64,000 nt of DNA from assembly GCF_016756315.1 (NCBI RefSeq), contig NZ_AP024235.1, positions 2,108,001-2,172,000 on the forward strand, in the 5' to 3' direction. Positions 57,403 to 64,000 of this stretch are shown one piece after another. Made by a program: the position numbers and the translations under genes. The notes beneath the pieces are model-generated. The model was given only the letters and a program-made list of their open reading frames with translations, was not told the DNA's origin and searched no databases. This stretch comes from Alteromonas sp. KC3. Lineage in GTDB: Bacteria; Pseudomonadota; Gammaproteobacteria; Enterobacterales; Alteromonadaceae. Every line of letters begins with the position of its first letter. Positions within the stretch are counted from its first letter, which is position 1.

Positions 57403-58308
57403 TCACTCGTCCCAATACGGCGTGTCTGCAAAATAAGCTTTTAAAAAGTCGATAAAAACACGCAGTTTATTGGAAACCAACTTTCTGTGGGGGTAAACGG
57501 CATAAAGCGCGATAGATTGTGGAACGAAGTCTTCTAATATTGGCACAAGCTCACCATTTTTTATGGCGTTGTATGCAATAAAGGTTGGCTGTAATACGTA
57601 ACAGAGCCCATGTTTTGCAACGTCGGTAAGTACCTCTCCATTATTTGCTGTTAAGCGTGGAGTACGTTTTTGCGCATTAGCTTTGAGCGCTTGTATTAAT
57701 TCAGAGTCGTCGTTGTCGTAATTAACAAAAGCGTATTCAAGGTAGTGATCTGGGTGTAGCTCAGATGGATGAGAAGGTGTACCGTACTGTTTCAAATAAG
57801 CCGGTGACGCGCAGAGAGTTAACTTTATTGTCGTTATTTTTATCGCCACCAGCGACGAGCTAGCTAGTTGTCCGGCTCTAAGCGCAACGTCAAAGCCTTC
57901 ATCTACTACATCGACCTTTCTATCGTTTAATTGAAGGTTTACCGATACCTGCGGATGTGCCTGTTGGAACGCCCCCAAACAAGATGACAAATGAAGTGTG
58001 GAAAATGATACAGGTGCACTAACGTGCAAAATGCCTTTTGCTTGGGTGTTGAGTAAGCCCAACTGACCCTGCATGTCATCCATACTTTCAACTATGTGCC
58101 TAGCGTGTTGTAAGCACTGTTGCCCAGCTTCAGTTAGGTGGATTTTTCGTGTGGTTCGGTTAAATAACCTTACATCTAATTGTTTCTCCAATTGGGCAAT
58201 GTATTTGCTGACTAACTGATTAGAGGTATTAAGTTTTATTGAAGCTCTCGTAAAACTACCTTCAGTCGCCACAACGAGAAATGTTTTTAAAAGATCAATT
58301 CTGTCCAT
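57403..58308 (-). CDS. LysR-family transcriptional regulator
   Basis: A 301-residue LysR protein of the CrgA/DsdC-like group, with helix-turn-helix residues about 5-62 (FTRASIKLNTSNQLVSKYIAQLE) and an effector domain that includes LHVSAPVSFSTLHLSSCLGAF. Divergent from doxX, which with the dioxygenase gene is the likely target. Confidence 0.9.
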   Translation of the reverse strand: MDRIDLLKTFLVVATEGSFTRASIKLNTSNQLVSKYIAQLEKQLDVRLFNRTTRKIHLTEAGQQCLQHARHIVESMDDMQGQLGLLNTQAKGILHVSAPVSFSTLHLSSCLGAFQQAHPQVSVNLQLNDRKVDVVDEGFDVALRAGQLASSSLVAIKITTIKLTLCASPAYLKQYGTPSHPSELHPDHYLEYAFVNYDNDDSELIQALKANAQKRTPRLTANNGEVLTDVAKHGLCYVLQPTFIAYNAIKNGELVPILEDFVPQSIALYAVYPHRKLVSNKLRVFIDFLKAYFADTPYWDE

Positions 58309-58456
58309 TGTATCTCACCCAATTGCAAACGTTTTGTTGGTAATCATTCAATATTTGGCGTCTTTATTCAAATCATATTGGAAACTATTCTATATCCATA
58401 CCGTTAGCCATCCCCGCTAACACGTGAAATGAAATCGAAATATTGAGGAAACGATC

Positions 58457-58903
58457 ATGAACAAGCAACTACTAAATAAACTATTTACAACTAACGACAG
58501 CCTAGCGAACCTTGTACTACGTGTACCTACGGGTATTATTTTAGCTGCGCACGGCGCGCAAAAATTATTCGCTTGGTTTGGTGGTTACGGTTTAGAAGGT
58601 ACTGGTCAATGGATGGAAAGCATTGGTTTGGCACCAGGCTTCTTGATGGCTTTGCTGGCGGGCAGTGCGGAATTCTTCGGAGGTATAGCGCTGATTTTAG
58701 GTTTACTCACTCGACCAGCCGCTATCGTTAGTGCTTTTACTATGGTAATCGCTATTTTCAGTGTTCACTTTAGCAATGGTTTGTTTATGAGTAACAACGG
58801 TTACGAGTTCGCGTTGTCGTTGCTTGCCATTACCGTTGCCCTTGCTATACAAGGCGGCGGAAGGTTCTCTGTCGATAAAGCTATCGCAAGTAAATTTGAA
58901 TAA
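58457..58903 (+). CDS. DoxX family membrane protein
   Basis: A 148-residue protein with four membrane helices and the DoxX signature (LVLRVPTGIILAAHGAQKLFAWFGG, AGSAEFFGGIALILGLLTRP). DoxX-type proteins are linked to thiosulfate:quinone reduction in Acidianus and to redox or antibiotic stress elsewhere. GAGGA precedes the ATG; a terminator follows. Confidence 0.88.
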   Translation: MNKQLLNKLFTTNDSLANLVLRVPTGIILAAHGAQKLFAWFGGYGLEGTGQWMESIGLAPGFLMALLAGSAEFFGGIALILGLLTRPAAIVSAFTMVIAIFSVHFSNGLFMSNNGYEFALSLLAITVALAIQGGGRFSVDKAIASKFE

Positions 58904-58917
58904 AGAGATCAGTGTGT

Positions 58918-58951
58918 AAAGCGGTAGAACGATTGTCTCTACCGCTTTTTT
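58918..58951 (+). terminator. Intrinsic terminator of doxX
   Basis: AAGCGGTAGA/TCTACCGCTT followed by TTTT. Confidence 0.88.
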
Positions 58952-58993
58952 GTATCTACGTTTGTAACAATAAGCGATAGTGGAGGGTGTGTT

Positions 58994-59806
58994 ATGACAA
59001 AATTAACAACCGCTTATATTTCTCATGGAGGGGGGCCATTGCCACTGCTAGGTGACAGCAGTCACACTGAAATGGTGACTACATTACAGCAGCTTGTTAG
59101 CGATATGGATAAGCCTGATTTGATTATTGTTGTTAGTGCGCATTGGGAAGCACCGTTTGTTTCTGTACAGTCAAATGCAACCCCCGAGTTGTATTACGAT
59201 TACTATGGTTTCCCTGATAAGGCATATAAAATTGCCTATCCTGCGAAAGGTAATACACATGTTGCTGAACACATTTGTGAGACGATTAGTCAAAATGGTA
59301 TTGCATCGCAGCTAGAAGGGGAGCGGGGCTACGATCATGGAATGTTTGTACCACTAAAAATAATGTATCCAAACGCTGATATCCCGTGTATTCAAGTTTC
59401 ACTTAAACAAACCCTTGAGCCTAAGTTTCATCTCACATTGGGTAATGTTTTACGTGAGGCCATACTAAAAAGCGGTATCGATACTGTTCTTTTATTGGGT
59501 TCAGGTTCATCGTTTCACAATATGAGTGCTTTCTTTATACGCGAGCAATCGCTTTATGAGCGCGCAGCGCAATTTGATTTGTGGCTGCAAGAAACCATGA
59601 CTACTAAGTTTTTAGAGAATGAACATCGCCTTGATGCATTAATTCATTGGCAAGATGCACCTGAGGCTACATTTGCCCATCCCAGAGAAGAGCATTTGTT
59701 ACCACTTCATGTGTGCTATGGGGCAAATCAACGCTCAGCAGATAAATTTTATCGTCTAACGTTATTAGACAAGCCTGCAAGCATGTTTCTGTGGCAACAT
59801 AGCTAG
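58994..59806 (+). CDS. DODA-type extradiol dioxygenase (YgiD-like)
   Basis: A 270-residue class III extradiol ring-cleavage dioxygenase. Metal and catalytic His are in ISHGGGPLPLL, VVSAHWEAP and YDHGMFVPLKIMYP. Relatives include E. coli YgiD and plant DOPA 4,5-dioxygenase. The substrate is probably a catechol. GGAGG precedes the ATG. A LysR-DoxX-DODA grouping recurs in proteobacteria, though the doxX terminator implies a separate promoter here. Confidence 0.9.
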   Translation: MTKLTTAYISHGGGPLPLLGDSSHTEMVTTLQQLVSDMDKPDLIIVVSAHWEAPFVSVQSNATPELYYDYYGFPDKAYKIAYPAKGNTHVAEHICETISQNGIASQLEGERGYDHGMFVPLKIMYPNADIPCIQVSLKQTLEPKFHLTLGNVLREAILKSGIDTVLLLGSGSSFHNMSAFFIREQSLYERAAQFDLWLQETMTTKFLENEHRLDALIHWQDAPEATFAHPREEHLLPLHVCYGANQRSADKFYRLTLLDKPASMFLWQHS

Positions 59807-59897
59807 CGTATACTGCGAATTTTAAGTGTTTTAAAGCCAAATATTGAGCATATTGTTTATCAAATCAGCACTTGATTAGATTTAAAGTAATTAGCGC

Positions 59898-59925
59898 TTT
59901 ACACACATATTTTTTTCATTATTAT
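59898..59925 (+). promoter_or_regulatory. Promoter of tRNA-Ser copy 2
   Basis: TTTACA, 16 bases, TATTAT, ending 13 bases before the tRNA. Confidence 0.7.
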
Positions 59926-59938
59926 ACGCAGCACTTCA

Positions 59939-60030
59939 GGAGAGTTGGCAGAGCCCGGTTTAATGCACCTGACTTGAAATCAGACGTGGGGTCAAACCCA
60001 CCGGGGGTTCGAATCCCTCACTCTCCGCCA
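59939..60030 (+). tRNA. tRNA-Ser (anticodon UGA), copy 2
   Basis: Identical over all 92 bases to copy 1, with CCA encoded. Confidence 0.97.
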
Positions 60031-60209
60031 TATCCTAAAAACCCGCACACTGTTGCGGGTTTTTTTTATACTCTAAGAAAAGTATGAATGAGTGAGGGTG
60101 AGAAACCCCGTTGTTCGACAAAACGGCAGGAATGCCGTTTTGCACAACCGAAGGTTGCCCGTAGGGCGAGCGCCATGGATGGCGCGAGTGAATCCCTCAC
60201 TCTCCGCCA
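60031..60209 (+). repeat. tRNA-linked hairpin unit A, copy 2
   Basis: Identical to copy 1 over 179 bp except for one base: the last hairpin reads GCGCCATGGATGGCGC instead of ATGGACGG, which adds one base pair (A-T) and tightens the loop to TGGA. Confidence 0.8.
60037..60067 (+). terminator. Terminator of tRNA-Ser copy 2
   Basis: Same hairpin and T run as after copy 1. Confidence 0.9.
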
Positions 60210-60216
60210 TATTTAA

Positions 60217-60245
60217 GAAACCCGCACAATGTTGCGGGTTTTTTT
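60217..60245 (+). terminator. Terminator after unit A copy 2
   Basis: AAACCCGCA-CAATG-TTGCGGGTTT plus T run; the loop differs by one base from the tRNA terminator. Confidence 0.88.
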
Positions 60246-60289
60246 ATGCTAAATTTTTAACCACTTGATTGATTTTATTGAATTTGTGC

Positions 60290-60317
60290 TTTACAGAGTG
60301 AATAAATTCATTATTAT
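60290..60317 (+). promoter_or_regulatory. Promoter of tRNA-Ser copy 3
   Basis: TTTACA, 16 bases, TATTAT, the same layout as for copy 2. Confidence 0.7.
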
Positions 60318-60330
60318 ACACACCACTTCA

Positions 60331-60422
60331 GGAGAGTTGGCAGAGCCCGGTTTAATGCACCTGACTTGAAATCAGACGTGGGGTCAAACCCACCGGGGGT
60401 TCGAATCCCTCACTCTCCGCCA
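60331..60422 (+). tRNA. tRNA-Ser (anticodon UGA), copy 3
   Basis: Identical over all 92 bases to copies 1 and 2, with CCA encoded. Confidence 0.97.
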
Positions 60423-60601
60423 TATCCTAAAAACCCGCACACTGTTGCGGGTTTTTTTTATACTCTAAGAAAAGTATGAATGAGTGAGGGTGAGAAACCC
60501 CGTTGTTCGACAAAACGGCAGGAATGCCGTTTTGCACAACCGAAGGTTGCCCGTAGGGCGAGCGCCATGGACGGCGCGAGTGAATCCCTCACTCTCCGCC
60601 A
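60423..60601 (+). repeat. tRNA-linked hairpin unit A, copy 3
   Basis: Identical to copy 1 over 179 bp, ending in the second tRNA 3' end with CCA. Confidence 0.8.
60429..60459 (+). terminator. Terminator of tRNA-Ser copy 3
   Basis: Same hairpin and T run as after copies 1 and 2. Confidence 0.9.
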
Positions 60602-60609
60602 TTTTCGAG

Positions 60610-60637
60610 AAACCCGCACATTGTTGCGGGTTTTTTT
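60610..60637 (+). terminator. Terminator after unit A copy 3
   Basis: AAACCCGCA-CATTG-TTGCGGG plus T run. Confidence 0.88.
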
Positions 60638-60675
60638 ATACGTTAAGAAAAGTATGAATGAGTGAGGGTGAGAAG
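60638..60675 (+). repeat. Truncated start of a further hairpin unit
   Basis: This stretch matches the first 38 bases after the terminator in unit A (through GAGTGAGGGTGAGAA) with a base or two changed, then similarity stops. It looks like the broken left part of another copy. Confidence 0.7.
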
Positions 60676-60940
60676 CCCATTGCTAGCCCACCAGACCTTA
60701 AGGTTTTAGCTTTCATGTGAAATAAAATTTGATCTCATCCTGTCTCTATTTTGTAACTAAACTGCATTTCATCATAAAGTCTATGTATATATAGTGTTTT
60801 ATTCACTGAAGCCTGATAAAAATAAATAGATTTGCTACTAGTTAAACCGTACTGCTGAGACTAATTCTTCCTATCCGCTGTTAATCTTTGGTTTTCGGCG
60901 TGATCAGCAGTAAGAAAATCAGAGAACCCGAGAGGATAGT
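60676..60940. other. Intergenic region before ovoA
   Basis: About 265 AT-rich bases between the repeat array and ovoA. It presumably holds the ovoA promoter; no clear operator or -35/-10 pair stands out. Confidence 0.4.
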
Positions 60941-63055
60941 ATGCAAGCAATGCCCACGCTCAACCTAAGGAAGGGAACCGTAGATCAAAAGCGCGCTGAA
61001 ATTAAAGCGTATTTTCTTGATTCATTCGATACCTACGAATCACTTTTTTCATGTTTGGCCAATGACGATGCCTTTTACGAGCGGCCAGAAAAGCTAAGGC
61101 ACCCACTTATTTTCTACTTTGGACATACCGCTACGTTTTTCATAAATAAATTAGTTTTGGCTAAAGCGATAAACGAGCGGATTAATCCAAAATTCGAATC
61201 ATTGTTCGCAATAGGCGTCGATGAAATGAGTTGGGACGACTTGAACGATGACAATTATGATTGGCCAAGTGTTGAAGCGGTACGTACATACCGAAGTCAA
61301 GTGAGAACACTGGTTTGCGACCTTATCGACACATTATCATTCAGTATGCCTATTAACTGGGAAAGCCCCATGTGGCCAGTAATTATGGGCATTGAACATG
61401 AGCGTATACACCTTGAAACCTCATCGGTGTTAATTAGACAACTTCCAGTTAGTTCGGTAAAGCAAAGTGAAAATTGGCCTAGGTGTATAACCTTTACAAC
61501 CAATAGCACGCCTGAAAATGGTTTGATAAACGTGCCCGCGACAACAGTCACAAGTTCGAAGTCGTGGGACAGTGAATACTATGGTTGGGACAACGAATAC
61601 GGTAATCAACAAGAAAAAGTAAAAGCGTTTAGTGCGGCAAAGTACCTTGTAAGCAATGGCGAGTTTCTCGCGTTCGTCGAGGACGGTGGTTATACCAATG
61701 CTGATTATTGGGAAGATGAGGGCAACAAATGGCGTGAGTACACGCAGGCCACTCATCCCGTCTTTTGGGTGAAAACAGCGTCAGGATACCGCTATCGCAG
61801 TATGCTAGAGGAACACGATCTGCCATTGGACTGGCCCGTAGACGTCAACTATCACGAAGCGAAAGCATTTTGTAATTACAAAAGTAAACAACTGGGTAAG
61901 ACTTTTCGTTTACCTACAGAAAATGAGTGGTTTGCTTTACGCGACTATGCTGGCGTTACCCAGTCGATATATGATAACGGATTTAATATTGCACTTCAGA
62001 AATACGCGTCCAGTGAACCGGTTAACGTTAATCAATCAGGGGATTTTTTTGATGTCGTAGGTAACGTTTGGCAGTGGACAGAAACCCCCATTTATCCTTT
62101 CGATGGCTTTAAAGTACACCCTCTATACGATGACTTCACTACACCGACTTATGACAATAAACACAATTTGTTTAAAGGGGGCAGTTGGATCTCAACGGGT
62201 AATGAGGCAATGAAAGACAGCCGTTATGCGTTTAGACGTCATTTTTTCCAACATGCAGGTTTTAGATATGTTCAAAGTGAGAGCGTAATTAACGTGAACG
62301 ATTTTGACTATGAAAGCGATACACAGGTTTCTCAATACAGCGAATTTCATTACGGAGACCAGTACTATGGTATCCCGAACTTTGCTAAGGCAAGTGCTGA
62401 GTTTTGTATCGCAAAAATGGTTGAAGTGGGCAAGGGCGGCAATGGAAAAGCGCTCGACCTTGGCTGTGCTGTTGGTCGCTCTTCATTTGAGTTGGCTACT
62501 TTCTTCGACCACGTAGACGGCGTCGATTTTTCTGCGCGCTTTATCAAAACGGCTTTTGATATGCAGGAACGTCAAGAAATTCGCTACCACCTTATCGAAG
62601 AGGGCGAGTTAACGTCCTTCCACTCACGCAAGTTATCATCTCTTGGACTGAGTGATGTAACGTCTAAAGTGGCCTTTGCGCAAGGCGATGCTTGTAACTT
62701 AAAACCCCAGTTTACTGGGTATGACCTTATTTTCCTTGGAAACTTAATTGATAGGGTGTACAGCCCACGCAAAGTACTTAGCGAAATGCAAAAGCGTTTA
62801 AATGCGGGTGGATTGCTTATAGTTGCAAGTCCGTTTACTTGGTTAGAGGAATACACAGAACGCAAAGAGTGGTTGGGTGGATATAAAGACGAGAACGGTG
62901 AAACGTTAAGTTCCACACAGGCACTTGAACAAAGTTTAGGTTCTGCTTTTGTTCGCATTGGCGAGCCGGAGTCAATTCCTTTTGTAATTAGGGAAACCAA
63001 GCGCAAATTCCAGCACACGCTATCTGAGTTTAATGTTTTTCAAAAAGTGAAGTGA
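60941..63055 (+). CDS. ovoA: Ovothiol synthase OvoA (5-histidylcysteine sulfoxide synthase / methyltransferase)
   Basis: A 704-residue bifunctional enzyme. The N-terminal DinB-like domain carries the non-heme iron ligands HX3HXE (H153, H157, E159 in EHERIHLE) with a further His near 62. An FGE-sulfatase-like domain follows at about 200-450 (GNVWQWTETP, FKGGSW, FRRHFFQHAGFRY). The C-terminal third is a SAM methyltransferase with ALDLGCAVGRSS near 503-513. OvoA joins cysteine to histidine with O2 and later methylates the mercaptohistidine. AGAGG precedes the ATG. ovoB starts 10 bases after the stop. Confidence 0.95.
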   Translation: MQAMPTLNLRKGTVDQKRAEIKAYFLDSFDTYESLFSCLANDDAFYERPEKLRHPLIFYFGHTATFFINKLVLAKAINERINPKFESLFAIGVDEMSWDDLNDDNYDWPSVEAVRTYRSQVRTLVCDLIDTLSFSMPINWESPMWPVIMGIEHERIHLETSSVLIRQLPVSSVKQSENWPRCITFTTNSTPENGLINVPATTVTSSKSWDSEYYGWDNEYGNQQEKVKAFSAAKYLVSNGEFLAFVEDGGYTNADYWEDEGNKWREYTQATHPVFWVKTASGYRYRSMLEEHDLPLDWPVDVNYHEAKAFCNYKSKQLGKTFRLPTENEWFALRDYAGVTQSIYDNGFNIALQKYASSEPVNVNQSGDFFDVVGNVWQWTETPIYPFDGFKVHPLYDDFTTPTYDNKHNLFKGGSWISTGNEAMKDSRYAFRRHFFQHAGFRYVQSESVINVNDFDYESDTQVSQYSEFHYGDQYYGIPNFAKASAEFCIAKMVEVGKGGNGKALDLGCAVGRSSFELATFFDHVDGVDFSARFIKTAFDMQERQEIRYHLIEEGELTSFHSRKLSSLGLSDVTSKVAFAQGDACNLKPQFTGYDLIFLGNLIDRVYSPRKVLSEMQKRLNAGGLLIVASPFTWLEEYTERKEWLGGYKDENGETLSSTQALEQSLGSAFVRIGEPESIPFVIRETKRKFQHTLSEFNVFQKVK

Positions 63056-63065
63056 CCTAAGGTAC

Positions 63066-64000
63066 ATGGAAGTTAATACAACCCCTGTTTTCAACGGCCT
63101 TGCGTCAGCGTTTTTGCCATACCAACATGTGTGGCAAAAACAACCTGCAGATAAGCGCGGCTCAACGCGCTTAAAATTTGCTGGCGTATCAGCGCGTTTC
63201 CCAAGTGCGCCTGACGACTATATTGCGATGTGGATTGCCGATATGGACGCAGAACCACCACAATGTGTTATTGACACCCTTGTGTCGCAGATTAGTGAGC
63301 AGTATGGATATCAGTCATTGCCATTTGCAGATGCAGTTGCTGATTGGCATAACCGGGTAGGGGACTCGTTAGGTGTTAACGGTGATGTCAAAGCGCACCA
63401 TGTAATTGAAGTGCCAAGTGTGATCAGTGCTGTTGATAGCGCATTAAGAGCGTTTTGTGATGTAGGCGATGAAGTGATGGTGTTATCGCCTACTTACGGA
63501 CCTTTAACTGACGTTATTACTCTTAATAATATGCGGCCCAGTCCTGTTTACGTGTCAGATAACCAAATACATGTAAATTCACTCAATGAAAACGCGAAAG
63601 CATTTGTATTATGTCACCCCAATAACCCTGATGGCACTGTACTGACGCACGTAAATCAGGTCGATATTATTCATTTTTGCGAACAACATAATATTGTTTT
63701 GATCATCGATGCGGTACACGCAGAACTAGGATTTGTTGAACAAGATAGCCCTAATGCTATTCCATTGTTTGGGGGCTCTGCGGGGTTAGCGCAGTCTCAA
63801 AACATAGTACATGTGAACAGCGTTAATAAAGCATTTAACTTATCAAGCATGCCGGGGGCGTCTTATGCCATCATTGCACATGAACAAAAAAGAGTTGCGC
63901 TTAAGCGCTCACTGAGTCAACGTCACTTAGAGGCTGGGTCAGTTGCTAAAGCTGCATTAATCAGTGCCTATCACTATGGGTCAGGTTGGCTTCAAACAAT
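63066..64000 (+). CDS. ovoB: Ovothiol sulfoxide lyase OvoB (PLP enzyme, partial)
   Basis: The first 311 residues of a fold-type I PLP enzyme running off the right edge with no stop. AMWIADMDAEPP is typical of the MalY/PatB cystathionine-lyase-like group, CHPNNPDGT is the family motif, IDAVHAE holds the Asp for the pyridine nitrogen, and NSVNKAFNLSSMPG carries the PLP lysine. In the known pathway OvoB cleaves the C-S bond of the OvoA sulfoxide product to give 5-thiohistidine. The position 10 bases after ovoA supports this over a generic aminotransferase. Confidence 0.88.
   Translation, partial: MEVNTTPVFNGLASAFLPYQHVWQKQPADKRGSTRLKFAGVSARFPSAPDDYIAMWIADMDAEPPQCVIDTLVSQISEQYGYQSLPFADAVADWHNRVGDSLGVNGDVKAHHVIEVPSVISAVDSALRAFCDVGDEVMVLSPTYGPLTDVITLNNMRPSPVYVSDNQIHVNSLNENAKAFVLCHPNNPDGTVLTHVNQVDIIHFCEQHNIVLIIDAVHAELGFVEQDSPNAIPLFGGSAGLAQSQNIVHVNSVNKAFNLSSMPGASYAIIAHEQKRVALKRSLSQRHLEAGSVAKAALISAYHYGSGWLQT

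Noticed and set aside
54393..60675. CRISPR array or integron at the repeated region
   Set aside because: Repeats are tRNA genes with long, structured, near-identical units; there are no variable short spacers, cas genes or integrase.
60782..60800. NrdR-like string near ovoA (TATATATAGTGT)
   Set aside because: Only the right half matches the consensus, the left half does not, and ovoA has no known link to NrdR.

Overview
The window looks like chromosomal DNA of a marine gammaproteobacterium of the order Alteromonadales, most probably Alteromonas or a close relative. The basis is gene order plus protein character. Several blocks match the order known from E. coli and relatives: gcvR-bcp opposite dapA-bamC-purC; yfaE-nrdB-nrdA-ubiG opposite gyrA; serC-aroA-cmk-rpsA-ihfB; lapA-lapB-pyrF; lrp-ftsK-lolA-rarA-serS; and tusDCB-tusE next to yccA. 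Between them lie genes typical of marine Alteromonadales: a DUF2069 membrane protein, a very large PilZ protein, alanine dehydrogenase beside lrp, an AlkB-like hydroxylase, DUF3360 and OvoA. The genus is inferred by eye, without a database search.

Layout. 1-5.4 kb: end of a lipoprotein gene, arsC-wrbA-DUF2069, a thioredoxin-like protein, BepA and PerM. 5.4-12.9 kb: a LysR regulator, a CPBP protease, gcvR-bcp, then dapA-bamC-purC (lysine, outer-membrane assembly, purine) and a DMT transporter. 13-21.2 kb: a more variable stretch with a GAF-GAF-GGDEF-EAL protein, an Old Yellow Enzyme, an AlkB/XylM-type hydroxylase opposite an AraC-type regulator, and an SDR opposite a LysR regulator. 21.3-35.2 kb: housekeeping genes for deoxynucleotides (with two NrdR-box candidates), ubiquinone, gyrase, serine, shikimate, CMP kinase, S1 and IHF. 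35.4-48.8 kb: the large PilZ protein, lapAB-pyrF, ald/lrp, then ftsK-lolA-rarA-crcB-serS with a LexA-box candidate upstream of ftsK. 49-52 kb: an accessory run of small, mostly unrecognised genes and a divergent SRAP (YedK/HMCES-like) protein. 52-54.2 kb: the tus sulfur relay and yccA.

54.3-60.7 kb is the strangest part. Three identical tRNA-Ser(UGA) genes each carry their own promoter and terminator. Each is followed by a 179-bp unit that folds into several strong hairpins and ends in a second copy of the tRNA 3' end, including CCA. A fourth unit of different sequence but the same plan lies after the first copy, and a truncated fifth lies after the third. Several hairpins expose GGA in the loop, as CsrA/RsmA target hairpins do. 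Between the first and second tRNA lie about 5 kb of accessory genes (unknown small proteins, DUF3360, LysR, DoxX, an extradiol dioxygenase).

The window closes with ovoA and the start of ovoB, the two-enzyme route to the thiol antioxidant ovothiol; ovoB runs off the right edge.
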